From: JANMOK01 sp031415055
GTDB taxonomy: Bacteria > Pseudomonadota > Alphaproteobacteria > Rhodobacterales > Rhodobacteraceae
Reading direction: 5' to 3'
Length of the DNA: 64,000 nt
Assembly: GCA_031415055.1 (NCBI GenBank)
Contig: JANOQZ010000044.1
Location: forward strand, 1 to 64,000
Shown: positions 25,745-34,610 of the stretch, piece by piece
Layout of the letters: the number at the start of each line of letters is the position of its first letter
Numbering within the stretch: position 1 is the first letter of the stretch
Notes under the pieces: model-generated
Database searches by the model: none
Told to the model about the DNA's origin: nothing
Seen by the model: only the letters and a program-made list of their open reading frames with translations
Translations under genes and position numbers: made by a program

Positions 25745-26110
25745 TATTTCACCAATTGAGAATTACAGCTTGCCTCATCAGCAGCCCTGTTGCCAACAAG
25801 GACTGGACGAATAATCGTTTCGGCTAAGTCTATTTAATATCGAACCCTTAAGAATTCAAGAATAATCCATGCCTTTGGCTCAGAGACTTGACTTCATCGG
25901 TTTGGTGCAACGAAGAATCGCCCAAATTCGATTCAATCCCTCACTTCGCCATTTTTCAGCCGTTTTCCCTGACTAATCAATATGTCTGGCGCTGGGTGGG
26001 TGCCGAATCGCGGCTGCATCCCGCGGTTTAGGTCGCAAGGCCATTCCCATACCGGCGACCAAGTTACGATTTGCTATGCCCGCATTTGGGCGTCGCGGTG
26101 GAGCGAAGAC
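25745..26110. other. 366-base AT-rich intergenic region without a gene
   Basis: No convincing gene is seen. The largest ATG frame (25869-25976, 35 codons) lacks a good ribosome site. The left part is AT-rich and the right part from about 25990 returns to ordinary composition and is in frame with the next gene. It must contain the promoters for the divergent membrane-protein and Ig-like genes. No terminator, tRNA fragment or transposon end was recognised. Confidence 0.6.
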
Positions 26111-27703
26111 GTGAAGGTCAATGACCATACTATGACGATTCTGACCGGGCTTGTGCTGACGGTCACCGTTGGCACGCTTGCACAGAATAGCGAATCGATC
26201 ATGGCCTCCTTTACCGGTGGCAACATGTTGGCCGTGCAAGACGATGCCTTTACCGTTCGTGCCGGCAAGCCGCAATTTCTTGACGTTCTGCTCAATGACA
26301 AGTTACCGCAGGATATGAATGTGGCCGATCTACGCGTTATTGATCAGCCAAGCTGTGGGACTGTGGACCCGGTCAATGGGCAACTTCAGTTCCTCAATTC
26401 GCAGGAATGTTCCGGCAAAGTGAAATTCACGTACTGCATGTCAGGCGAGGAAGATTGCAAAACCGCCTCGGTCGCCGTCAATATTTTGCGTCGTGTCGCG
26501 CCCGGTCCGGTAGTTGCCAGCGCTGACGAGACGGAAGTCGCCCGATCTTCCCCGGCAATTGCCCCGACGTTTATTGCCGAGGCTGCGCCGACGACTGGGT
26601 TGACGCCACCGGATATGCCCGAAGTTGCCCCGCAAATCGCGGTTGCCGAGCTGCAATCCACCGAAGACCCCCGCCAGAATACAACGGTTGCTATGGCCGA
26701 CATCGTGTCAATGGAGACCGTCTCTGCCGAGCCACAATTCGACGGCGGCCCAGGAATCGTGCCGCCAGCGATGGAACCCTTGGTCGTGACCAGCGTTCCG
26801 ATCACCACGCTGGCCATCCCAAATTCGACCGACAGTTCGCCGCTTAGCACCACAAGCAACGGCGATAGCACGGCGAAAGATGATCTGGTCGTGGCCGCGC
26901 TGGTCGCGCCACCTATTTTGTCACCGCAACCAACGCCGACACCCATTGCCGTGGAAGCACCCGTCAACGTCACCTTGGCCGATGTCGCGGTTGTCACCGC
27001 ACCCGAAGTTGAAATCGCCGCGCCAGATTGCGCAGTTGCAATGACGGCGCTGCCCTCCGTCGGTGGCGAGATAAAAGTCTCGATCACTGCGCCATGTTTG
27101 CCGAATTCACCCCTGCTCATCCGGCAGGGCGAATTCCAGTTTTCCGCCAATACCGATGCGGCAGGCATCTACGAAATTGCCTTCCCAGCCTTCGCCAGGA
27201 ATGCCGAAATCCGAGTTTCGCTTCCCGATGGAATCGAAAAAACTGCTGCGGTTGTGGTACCAGATGCCGAGCGGTTCACCCGCGTCGCATTGTTGTGGAA
27301 CGGCCAACTTGATCTGGAACTTCACGCAGCCGAATATGGGGCGCGACCCGGAACGCCGGGTTATGTTTGGTCGGGCGACCCGGCGTCGTTACGCCAATCG
27401 CGGCGCACTGGTGGTGGATATTTGCAAATCTTTGGCTCGGGCGAATCTTTCGCCGAAATTTACACCTTGCCGATTTCCAAGCGAGCGGCCAAGGGCACCA
27501 TCGATTTATCGTTGCATGTCGCAGATGGCGCAACCACTTGTGACACCGCAGTCGACCTGCGCGTGTTGCGCTTGCAAGCCGACGGTGCAGCAAGCAGCGC
27601 CGATAGCACAAATGTACGGTTCACACTCGCCCCTTGCGCCGATAACATGAATGGATATGAGATTGTGAACGCGCTGGGCGATCTTCGGGTTGCGGCGCGA
27701 TAA
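26111..27703 (+). CDS. Exported Ig-like/cadherin-like protein with Pro-rich linker
   Basis: About 530 residues from the GTG at 26111, preceded by GGAG at ideal spacing; an ATG at 26132 is the alternative. A hydrophobic segment TILTGLVLTVTVGTLA suggests a signal anchor. Residues ~42-125 form a bacterial cadherin/Ig-like repeat (DDAFTVRAGKP, LDVLLND, GTVDPVNGQLQFL, VKFTYCM). Residues ~125-325 are low-complexity Pro/Ala/Thr/Val, likely an extended stalk. The C-terminal ~200 residues form an unrecognised beta-rich domain with cysteines (APDCAVAM, TAPCLPNSP, TLAPCADNM). It is 53 bases upstream of a PstS-OmpA fusion, and the two may form one surface system. Confidence 0.7.
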   Translation: MKVNDHTMTILTGLVLTVTVGTLAQNSESIMASFTGGNMLAVQDDAFTVRAGKPQFLDVLLNDKLPQDMNVADLRVIDQPSCGTVDPVNGQLQFLNSQECSGKVKFTYCMSGEEDCKTASVAVNILRRVAPGPVVASADETEVARSSPAIAPTFIAEAAPTTGLTPPDMPEVAPQIAVAELQSTEDPRQNTTVAMADIVSMETVSAEPQFDGGPGIVPPAMEPLVVTSVPITTLAIPNSTDSSPLSTTSNGDSTAKDDLVVAALVAPPILSPQPTPTPIAVEAPVNVTLADVAVVTAPEVEIAAPDCAVAMTALPSVGGEIKVSITAPCLPNSPLLIRQGEFQFSANTDAAGIYEIAFPAFARNAEIRVSLPDGIEKTAAVVVPDAERFTRVALLWNGQLDLELHAAEYGARPGTPGYVWSGDPASLRQSRRTGGGYLQIFGSGESFAEIYTLPISKRAAKGTIDLSLHVADGATTCDTAVDLRVLRLQADGAASSADSTNVRFTLAPCADNMNGYEIVNALGDLRVAAR

Positions 27704-27756
27704 CAACAGAAATCCTTTCCCGGCCCGCCGGAGACAGGCCCGACAGGCAAGATGTT

Positions 27757-29280
27757 ATGAAGCAACTGATCTCTGCGCTGATCCTGGCCACAAGTTTGGC
27801 TGCTGCCTTGCCCGCCACATCTGGCGAGGTAACGCTGAAAGCCCGCGACGGTTCGATGTCGATGACCGGCGAATTGATAAGTTTTGACGGTCTGGCCTAC
27901 ACAATTCGATCGGCCATTGGTGAAGTCTCGGTTGATGCGCAGCAAGTCGACTGTATCGGTGCCGATTGTCCAACCAGCGTCGCCAACACCGACATAGTGG
28001 TTTCCGGGTCCAAGACCGTTGGCTCGATCCTGCTGCCTGCCTTGGTCGAAGCCTTTGCCTTGGAACAAGGCGCGCAATCGGTGCGCAACGCCGGTGAGCC
28101 GGGGGCGGTTTCCTTCACGCTGACCCCGGAAGGAGCCAGCGCGGGCAGTTTGTTGACCGTCCGCATGCCGGGTTCCGCAGGTGGCGTTTCCGATCTGGCG
28201 ACGGGCAATGCCGACATTGCAATTCTCTCGCGCCCGCTTACTCCCGCTGAGGCTGCCACCCTTCCCAACAGCACGCAGCAAATTCTGGCGCTTGACGCGT
28301 TGGTTCCCGTTGTCGCCGCCTCCAATTCCCAACGTTCCATCTCGGAACAGGATCTCGCGGCGATTTTTTCTGGCGGCATCGCCAATTGGGCCGATCTTGG
28401 CGGGCCGGATGCCCCGATAAACATGTATATGCGCGAACCGACCTCGGGCACCCGCGAAGCCTTTGACCAGATCGTTATGGACGCGTTTATTGCCGAACTG
28501 GCGGACGAGGCGACCATTCTGCAAACCGACGAAGAAATCGCCGATGCAGTCGCCGCTGATCCCAATGGTATCGGTATCGTCAGCGCCGCTGCCGCCCGCA
28601 ACGCGCGGGTGTTGCCTATCCTTGGCATTTGCGGCATCGAAACCCCGGCAACGCCCTTTACCGTCAAGACCGAGGAATACCCGCTTAGCCGTCGAATATT
28701 GTTGGTGCGTCCGCAAGGCAGCGCCAGTCCGGCGGTCGACACATTCCTCAATTTCGCCACCAGCGACACGGCGCAATTTGACATCGCCGACGCTGGATTT
28801 GTCGATCAACTGATCGAACCGACGCCGATCGCCGAGCAAGGGGCCCGTTTCGCGACGGCGATGATGCCCGGCCTTTCGGACACCACGCTGGAACATTTGC
28901 AAAGCCTGATGGCCGATTTGATGATGGCCCAGCGCTTGACGGTGACATTTCGTTTTACCGTTGAACCGCTCGACCTCGATGACCGCGCCAAGGCCGATGT
29001 CAGCCGTCTGGTCAATCTTTTGAGCGACGAAACCTATGCAGGTAAAGAGATCATCATCGCCGGCTTCACCGATTCCGAAGGTTCAATGAACAGGAACCGT
29101 GAGCAATCTCTGGCGCGTGCAAGCCAAATCCGCGATGCGCTTTTTGCTGCAGCCCCGGCAAATGCGCTGAGCAAGGTTACTTTCACCCTCAAAGGTTACG
29201 GCGAATCCTCGCCGCTTGCCTGCAACGAAATCGCCAGCGGTCGCGCCGTGAACCGGCGGGTTGAGGTTTGGGTTAAGTAG
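27757..29280 (+). CDS. PstS-like substrate-binding domain fused to OmpA domain
   Basis: A 507-residue envelope protein. A signal peptide (residues 1-22) and a short N-terminal domain ending with the CIGADCP cysteine pair precede a phosphate-binding-type periplasmic domain at about 75-345. That domain shows NTDIVVSGSKTVGSILLPAL, GVSDLATGNADIAILSRPL and MREPTSGTREAFDQIV. Residues ~395-507 are an OmpA-type domain with IIIAGFTDSEGSMNRNREQS and GRAVNRRVEVWV. The ligand-binding half has no transporter beside it, so it probably serves sensing or scavenging while attached to peptidoglycan. Such fusions are known in alphaproteobacteria. Confidence 0.82.
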   Translation: MKQLISALILATSLAAALPATSGEVTLKARDGSMSMTGELISFDGLAYTIRSAIGEVSVDAQQVDCIGADCPTSVANTDIVVSGSKTVGSILLPALVEAFALEQGAQSVRNAGEPGAVSFTLTPEGASAGSLLTVRMPGSAGGVSDLATGNADIAILSRPLTPAEAATLPNSTQQILALDALVPVVAASNSQRSISEQDLAAIFSGGIANWADLGGPDAPINMYMREPTSGTREAFDQIVMDAFIAELADEATILQTDEEIADAVAADPNGIGIVSAAAARNARVLPILGICGIETPATPFTVKTEEYPLSRRILLVRPQGSASPAVDTFLNFATSDTAQFDIADAGFVDQLIEPTPIAEQGARFATAMMPGLSDTTLEHLQSLMADLMMAQRLTVTFRFTVEPLDLDDRAKADVSRLVNLLSDETYAGKEIIIAGFTDSEGSMNRNREQSLARASQIRDALFAAAPANALSKVTFTLKGYGESSPLACNEIASGRAVNRRVEVWVK

Positions 29281-29307
29281 GTGCGCGTCGATGTATTTCT
29301 CGACTCT

Positions 29308-29323
29308 TGTGAGATAAATCACA
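29308..29323. promoter_or_regulatory. CRP-type binding site
   Basis: TGTGA-GATAAA-TCACA is a perfect match to the CRP/FNR-superfamily consensus TGTGA-N6-TCACA. It lies in the 175-base gap between the PstS-OmpA gene and the peptidoglycan hydrolase, 132 bases before the hydrolase ATG. The match is seen directly; regulation by a CRP-like factor is inferred. Confidence 0.55.
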
Positions 29324-29455
29324 GTTTTTCGCGCCAATACCGCCCCTAATTGCACGGCCAGCGCACAAAGTTGGCAGTTTGCGGCTCGTCCGGCGTTTCA
29401 CGTAGTTCGGCGCCGTCCAGCGCATTGTATTTTTGAACCTTTTAAGGAACAAAAA

Positions 29456-31207
29456 ATGCCGACAAACAGCGACATACTTTGGTTCAAACAGCAGTTTTCC
29501 GCCGACATCGACCGCGCTTTGGTCGGAACACCGTTTGACTTGGATATGCTTACGGCCTTGGCCTGCCAAGAAACCGGAGAGATTTGGCCAAACTTGCCAC
29601 GCAAGGGCATGTCCCGCGCTGACATTTTGACTCTCTGCGTCGGCGACGTGATCGACGGCAATGGCGTTAAAGGCCGCTCGGCGTTTCCAATCAACAGGGC
29701 GCAACTGCTTACGCACCCCAAAGGTCAAGCCATGTTTGACATAGCCCGCAAGGCGCTTGTCGATATGGCCGTTCACATCAAAGGGTATCAGTCTTCCGCT
29801 GCCAAACCCCATAAATTCTGCCGTGGCTTTGGCCTTTTCCAATACGACTTGCAGTTTTTCAAAAACACTGACCCCGACTATTTCCTGCTCAAAAAGTATG
29901 AAAAGCTCGACGCAACTCTGGGCAAGTGCTTGGGGGAATTGAAAAATAAGCTGCAAAAATTTGAATTCAAAGACAAGGCCAAGCTTTCCGACCTCGAATT
30001 CGCTTTTCTTGCCATCGCTTACAATACTGGACGGTTCAAACCGCAACTCGGCCTCAAGCAAGGTTTCAAGCCTTCGGGTGGCAAATTTTACGGCGAACAG
30101 GTTTTCGAATTCATCCGCATGTCGCGCACCGTCGCCATTGCCGGACAACCCGCCGAAATTGCCCCGCCGCCAAGTGGCGTTTCCATTGTGCCGCCGCCCG
30201 AACCCGTCACCGCGACCGGTTCGCAATTCATCGTAGACACCAAGGACAGCCCGTTGCGGGTACGCAGCGAGCCAATTGAAAGCCAACCGTCCAACAAGAA
30301 TGTCATCGCCAGATTGCCGGATGGTCAGGCCGTCAGGGCCGTTACCGGAACTAGCCAAAACGGCTTTCTTGAAATCGAAACCGGGCTGTTTGGCGCTTTG
30401 ATCCGTGGCTTTGTGTCTGAACAGTTCCTAGTGCCGATAACACGCGTCAATCGGACGGCCGACACGGCCGTCGAACTGACAAATCTTGCAGTTACGGCTG
30501 ATCCGCCCGCAGTCTTGGCAGCCGTATCAATCCCCTCAGTCACGATGCCCCGCAAGGCCGGCACTGTGACAACCCGCGCCGGCGTCGCCAACGCCCATTC
30601 GTTGAATGAACCGGGGCAGCCCAGCCGCAAAGGCACAACGCCTTCGGCCTTGGTGGCGGAATTGAGCACAATAATTGACTGGCTCGCCGTCGAATCGCCC
30701 GACCATTCCCGCTATAAACGGACCGTCAAACAGACGTTCTGCAATATCTACGCCCACGACTATTGCATTCTCGCTGGGATATATTTGCCGCGTGTCTGGT
30801 GGACCTCAAAAGCCTTGATAAAAATAGCGGCGGGAGAGGACGTGTCGCCCCTCATCGAAAAGACCATCACCGAATTGCGGGCAAATGACCTGTTCCGCTG
30901 GTTACGTGACTTCGGCTCAAACTTCGAATGGCGTCAAACCGGAACCACCACCAAGCTACAGCAAGCGGCGAACGAAGGCGGCATCGGCCTAATCGTGGCT
31001 CGGCGAAAAGATGATGATCGGTCCGGCCATATTGTTGTTGTTGTACCCGAAAACGCCACCCATTCCGCCAGGAGAAACGCGCAGGGCGACGTTACCCACC
31101 CGCTGCAAAGCCAGGCAGGCGCGACCAATTTTCGCCGTGGCACCAGCACATTGAATTGGTGGCGCGGCGAACAATTTGCCGAAAGTGCGTTTTGGATACA
31201 CGGCTAA
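29456..31207 (+). CDS. Two-headed peptidoglycan hydrolase: SLT-like, SH3, Cys-peptidase-like
   Basis: 583 residues in three parts. Residues 1-225 look like a soluble lytic transglycosylase: catalytic-type Glu39 in ALACQETGEIW, FGLFQYDLQF in place of GLMQ, and IAYNTGRF. Residues ~250-325 resemble a bacterial SH3 domain (SPLRVRSEP, GFVSEQFLVP). The C-terminal part has Cys429 in QTFCNIYAHDYC and His525 in SGHIVVVVPE, the spacing of NlpC/P60 or CHAP-type cysteine peptidases. No signal peptide is visible, so export by lysis or a dedicated secretion system is possible. A CRP-type site lies upstream. It could be a phage-type endolysin, a secreted effector or a self wall-remodelling enzyme. Confidence 0.68.
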   Translation: MPTNSDILWFKQQFSADIDRALVGTPFDLDMLTALACQETGEIWPNLPRKGMSRADILTLCVGDVIDGNGVKGRSAFPINRAQLLTHPKGQAMFDIARKALVDMAVHIKGYQSSAAKPHKFCRGFGLFQYDLQFFKNTDPDYFLLKKYEKLDATLGKCLGELKNKLQKFEFKDKAKLSDLEFAFLAIAYNTGRFKPQLGLKQGFKPSGGKFYGEQVFEFIRMSRTVAIAGQPAEIAPPPSGVSIVPPPEPVTATGSQFIVDTKDSPLRVRSEPIESQPSNKNVIARLPDGQAVRAVTGTSQNGFLEIETGLFGALIRGFVSEQFLVPITRVNRTADTAVELTNLAVTADPPAVLAAVSIPSVTMPRKAGTVTTRAGVANAHSLNEPGQPSRKGTTPSALVAELSTIIDWLAVESPDHSRYKRTVKQTFCNIYAHDYCILAGIYLPRVWWTSKALIKIAAGEDVSPLIEKTITELRANDLFRWLRDFGSNFEWRQTGTTTKLQQAANEGGIGLIVARRKDDDRSGHIVVVVPENATHSARRNAQGDVTHPLQSQAGATNFRRGTSTLNWWRGEQFAESAFWIHG

Positions 31208-31208
31208 T

Positions 31209-31235
31209 GTCGTTGGAAAATTGGTTGCCAACGAC
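31209..31235. terminator. Terminator hairpin between convergent genes
   Basis: GTCGTTGG-N11-CCAACGAC is a perfect 8-bp stem with an 11-base loop, one base after the hydrolase stop codon and 15 bases from the stop of the convergent SDR gene. The lack of a T-tract leaves its strength uncertain. Confidence 0.5.
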
Positions 31236-31250
31236 CAAGACGCCGCCCGT

Positions 31251-32075
31251 TCAGTTTTGCAACGCCAACAGCGCCGCCAGTCCCTGCCGGTAATCCGGAT
31301 AGCGCAATCTTACCCCCAATTCCAACTTGATCCGTTGGTTGGAAACCCGTTTGCTTTCCCCGTAAAAACTGCGGGCCATTGGCGTCATTTCGGCGTCAAC
31401 AATGTTTTCGGTGCGCGGAATTGGCAGCCCCAACAGACGCGCAGCCTCGGCGATCACGTCTTCCGGCGGCGCTGGGTCATCGTCGCAAACATTGTAAGCC
31501 GCGCCCGGATTGGGCTGGTTGATTGAGGCTATCAACACCTGTGCAATATCATCGACGTGAATTCGGCTGAACACTTGGCCCGACTTCACAATCCGTCGCG
31601 CCGACCCGTTCCTCACCTTTTCAAACGCCCCGCGCCCGGGGCCATAGATGCCTGCAAGGCGAAAGATATGCACGGGCAAGCGAGAATCACGCCACAACCC
31701 TAGCCATTGATCCTCGGCCATCACCCGCAGCCGCCCGCGTTCGGTGGAAGGTTCGCGCGGCGATTGTTCCGTCACCCAACCGCCTTCATGGTCGCCATAA
31801 ACGCCCGTTGTGGACAGATAACCCACCCAACGAAACTGCCCCGCACGTTGGGCAATCTCGTCCCTTAACAGCGCCAAAACCGGGTCACCCGCCACATCGG
31901 GTGCGGTTGAAATTAACAGGTGATCTGCTTTGTCCAAAAAAGGCCGCATATCCTTCCCCGGCCACTGCACCGCCCCTTCGCCCGACCGGTTGGTGCCCAC
32001 CACTTGCCAACCCGTCAGCAGACGCTCCAGGGCGCGTGCAGTGTAGCCGTGTCCGAAGCTGAGCAGGGTGTTCAT
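31251..32075 (-). CDS. NAD(P)-binding SDR/epimerase family protein (YeeZ-like)
   Basis: A 274-residue Rossmann-fold protein starting NTLLSFGHGYTARALERL, the degenerate dinucleotide-binding loop of the YeeZ-like branch of extended SDRs. Further blocks are YLSTTGVYGDHEGGWV with the active-site Tyr region, FRLAGIYGPGRGAFE and IHVDDIAQVLIASI. The substrate is unknown. The ATG at 32075 overlaps the queG stop as ATGA, so the longer frame to 32096 is rejected and translation is probably coupled to queG. Confidence 0.88.
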   Translation of the reverse strand: MNTLLSFGHGYTARALERLLTGWQVVGTNRSGEGAVQWPGKDMRPFLDKADHLLISTAPDVAGDPVLALLRDEIAQRAGQFRWVGYLSTTGVYGDHEGGWVTEQSPREPSTERGRLRVMAEDQWLGLWRDSRLPVHIFRLAGIYGPGRGAFEKVRNGSARRIVKSGQVFSRIHVDDIAQVLIASINQPNPGAAYNVCDDDPAPPEDVIAEAARLLGLPIPRTENIVDAEMTPMARSFYGESKRVSNQRIKLELGVRLRYPDYRQGLAALLALQN

Positions 32076-33100
32076 CCCAACCGCCCTAACGCCCATCCAG
32101 CGGCGTCTCTGACGGCTGCATCAGGGTCAGCAAGCAAGTTTTCGGCGCTGCTCTTCAAACCACCATCCCCCGAATTGCCAATCGCATAGAGAACGTTCCG
32201 CACCAGCCGATCGCGGCCAATGCGTTTGATCGGCGACCCGGCGAACACTTCGCGGAATGCCGCATCGTCCAGCCCTGCCAAATGCGCCAATTTGGGCCGC
32301 TGCAATTCCACTCGCGCGAAATAGCCAATCTCATGCGCCGCCACCGCAAACTTGTTCCACGGACACACCGCCAAACAATCGTCGCAACCATAAATCCGGT
32401 TGCCTAGCAGAGGACGCAACTCCGCATCCACCGGACCTTTGTGCTCAATTGTCAGGTACGAAATGCAGCGCCGCGCATCCAACTGATACGGGGCCGGAAA
32501 GGCCTTGGTCGGGCAAATATCGAGGCAAGCTGTGCAGGTGCCGCAATGGTCGACCTCGGGCTCATCCGCGTCCAAAATCGCCGTGGTAAACACCGCCCCC
32601 AGAAAGAACCAATTGCCCAAATCGCGGCTGAGTAGATTGGTATGCTTGCCCTGCCAACCAAGCCCCGCAGACTGCGCCAGCGGTTTTTCCATCACCGGGG
32701 CGGTATCGACGAAAACCTTGATTTGCGCCCCCTCACGCGCCACCAGCCAGCGCCCCAATGCCTTAAGCCGCTTCTTCACCACATCGTGGTAATCACGGTT
32801 ACGGGCATAGACTGAGATACCGCCGGTATCGGGGAATTCCAGCACGGAAAGCGCATCCTCGCCCGGCGTATATACATCGGCAAGCATGATCACTGACATC
32901 GCCTCTGGCCACAAAGCCGTCGGATGCCCCCGCCATTCCATCCGCTCGGCCAGCCAATTCATCTGGCCGTGGTATCCCGCATCGACAAACGCCTGCAACC
33001 TTTCAGCCGCCCGAGGAATCGCATCCGGCCGACTCACACCACAAGCCGCAAACCCCAACCGCAAAGCCTCGGCTTTGAGGGCTTGGGTGAGGTCATCCAT
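32072..33100 (-). CDS. queG: Epoxyqueuosine reductase
   Basis: A 342-residue cobalamin- and Fe-S-dependent enzyme that reduces epoxyqueuosine to queuosine at position 34 of tRNA. Two 4Fe-4S motifs are visible: DHCGTCTACLDICPTKAFP and GCDDCLAVCPWNKFA. The N-terminal region contains LGFAACGVSRPDAIP and YHGQMNWLAERMEWR, and the C-terminus has a HEAT-like tail. It lies 3 bases after the GST gene and overlaps the SDR gene, forming a GST-queG-SDR transcription unit. Confidence 0.95.
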   Translation of the reverse strand: MDDLTQALKAEALRLGFAACGVSRPDAIPRAAERLQAFVDAGYHGQMNWLAERMEWRGHPTALWPEAMSVIMLADVYTPGEDALSVLEFPDTGGISVYARNRDYHDVVKKRLKALGRWLVAREGAQIKVFVDTAPVMEKPLAQSAGLGWQGKHTNLLSRDLGNWFFLGAVFTTAILDADEPEVDHCGTCTACLDICPTKAFPAPYQLDARRCISYLTIEHKGPVDAELRPLLGNRIYGCDDCLAVCPWNKFAVAAHEIGYFARVELQRPKLAHLAGLDDAAFREVFAGSPIKRIGRDRLVRNVLYAIGNSGDGGLKSSAENLLADPDAAVRDAAGWALGRLG

Positions 33101-33103
33101 TCT

Positions 33104-33769
33104 CTAAAAATCCAAATCCGCGTAATGATCGGGCGGGGTGAATCCGGGGATCAGATCTGCAAGTATGCCGCGAAACGCCGGGCGCGACTTGACCTTGGCG
33201 TACCATTCCTTGGCCGCCGGAACCCGCGCCCAATCGACATCGCCGATATAATCAAGGCACGAAAGCTGCGCCGCGGCGGCGAAGTCGGCCAGCGTCATTT
33301 CCTGCCCCGCCAGCCAGCGGCGGCTTTCCATCAGCCAACCGATATAATCGAGATGAAAGTGGATCGCCTTCGACCCATTGCGGATATTCGCCCCGTCGGG
33401 GTGACCGGCCCGCATCAGCCGTTTGTTGACCCGTTCATACAGCAGGTTGACCGTCACCTCGCGGTGGAATTTGTCATCAAACCACGCCACCAATCGGCGC
33501 ACTTCAGCGCGACTGGCTGCATCGCGCGGCATCAGCGGCGGGGTGGGGATTGTTTCTTCCAGATACTCACAAATCGCGGCGGAATCCTGCAGCACATAGC
33601 CGTCGATCTTTAGTACCGGCACCTTGCCGCTGGGGTTCTGCCGCAGAAAATCCAACCGCTGTTCCCAAGGTTTTTCCTCGACCAGTTCCACCTCGATCTT
33701 CTTCTCGGCCAGAACCAGGCGAACCTTGCGGCAGAAGGGGGACAAAGGCAGGTGGTAGAGACGGCGCAT
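33104..33769 (-). CDS. Glutathione S-transferase family protein
   Basis: A 221-residue GST. The thioredoxin-like N-terminal domain reads LYHLPLSPFCRKVRLVLAEK, GKVPVLKIDGYVLQDSAAIC with the glutathione-binding Gln-Asp-Ser, and EYLEETIP. The all-helical C-terminal domain contains WLAGQEMTLADFAAAAQLS. The conjugated electrophile cannot be predicted. It is the first gene of a tight GST-queG-SDR run on the minus strand, 75 bases downstream of mtgA's end on the same strand. Confidence 0.92.
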   Translation of the reverse strand: MRRLYHLPLSPFCRKVRLVLAEKKIEVELVEEKPWEQRLDFLRQNPSGKVPVLKIDGYVLQDSAAICEYLEETIPTPPLMPRDAASRAEVRRLVAWFDDKFHREVTVNLLYERVNKRLMRAGHPDGANIRNGSKAIHFHLDYIGWLMESRRWLAGQEMTLADFAAAAQLSCLDYIGDVDWARVPAAKEWYAKVKSRPAFRGILADLIPGFTPPDHYADLDF

Positions 33770-33844
33770 CTGGTTCTTTCAAGCGGTATTATCGCCCTCT
33801 CTTTGGCCCTGACCGCGGCGGATTTCAACCCTAGAAGGCGGCCA

Positions 33845-34591
33845 TCACTCAAAACAATCCGCCCGCCCATCGCCGCGTATCGTCCCAGACCCGCCCACAA
33901 TCCGCCGCACTTGGCCACGCATAAAATTGGTCAGGTTGTTCGGTGAGCGTTCCTTTGGGTCAGGCAAAACCGCCACCAAAGCAGCGGCCCTTTGTTGGCT
34001 CAACTCGCGCGGCTCCACCCCAAAATAATGCAACGAGGCCGCCCGAACCCCGAAAATCCCCTCGCCAAATTCGGCGACGTTCAGATACACTTCCATGATC
34101 CGCTTCTTGCCCCAAACGACCTCGATCAGCACGGTAAATCCGGCCTCCAGCCCCTTGCGCAGCCAATTACGCCCCTGCCACAGGAAAACGTTCTTGGCGG
34201 TCTGCTGACTGATCGTTGATCCACCGCGAACGCGATCATCCTCTGCAAAGGCCGCCTTGATCGCCTCAAAATCAAAGCCCTTGTGCAAGCAAAAATTCGC
34301 GTCCTCACCTGCCGCGGCTGCGCGCGGCAGGTGAGGGGACATTTCCTCTATGTCCACCCAATCGTATTGCACCGGACCAAGGCTCCAATAAGCTTGCACC
34401 ATGGTGAATGTCGCGGGCGGGTTGGTGAAGCGCAAAAGCAGAACCAACACGATGCAGATTAAACCAAAGCGAAACAGGCCGACGAAAAACGGGCGCGCTA
34501 CACGCCAAATCCACGTCCCGCGTCGCCCACGTTTCCGCGCTGTCGGTGCCTGCAACCCTTCCGCCAATATCTCAGGTGGCGGCTTGGCCAT
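33845..34591 (-). CDS. mtgA: Monofunctional peptidoglycan glycosyltransferase
   Basis: A 248-residue GT51 enzyme that polymerises lipid II into glycan strands. One N-terminal membrane helix (FGLICIVLVLLLRF) precedes the catalytic domain with EDANFCLHKGFDFEAIKAAF, RGGSTISQQTAKNVFLW and EVYLNVAEFGEGIFGVRAA. There is no transpeptidase domain. The ATG at 34591 is chosen because the upstream frame continues into the REP-like element and codes nothing conserved. It lies downstream of gltB on the same strand. Confidence 0.95.
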   Translation of the reverse strand: MAKPPPEILAEGLQAPTARKRGRRGTWIWRVARPFFVGLFRFGLICIVLVLLLRFTNPPATFTMVQAYWSLGPVQYDWVDIEEMSPHLPRAAAAGEDANFCLHKGFDFEAIKAAFAEDDRVRGGSTISQQTAKNVFLWQGRNWLRKGLEAGFTVLIEVVWGKKRIMEVYLNVAEFGEGIFGVRAASLHYFGVEPRELSQQRAAALVAVLPDPKERSPNNLTNFMRGQVRRIVGGSGTIRGDGRADCFE

Positions 34592-34610
34592 ACTTGGGTT
34601 TACCTTAAGT

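Noticed and set aside
25869..25976. 35-codon ORF in the AT-rich gap
   Set aside because: No ribosome site, very short, and composition like intergenic DNA; not supported as a gene.
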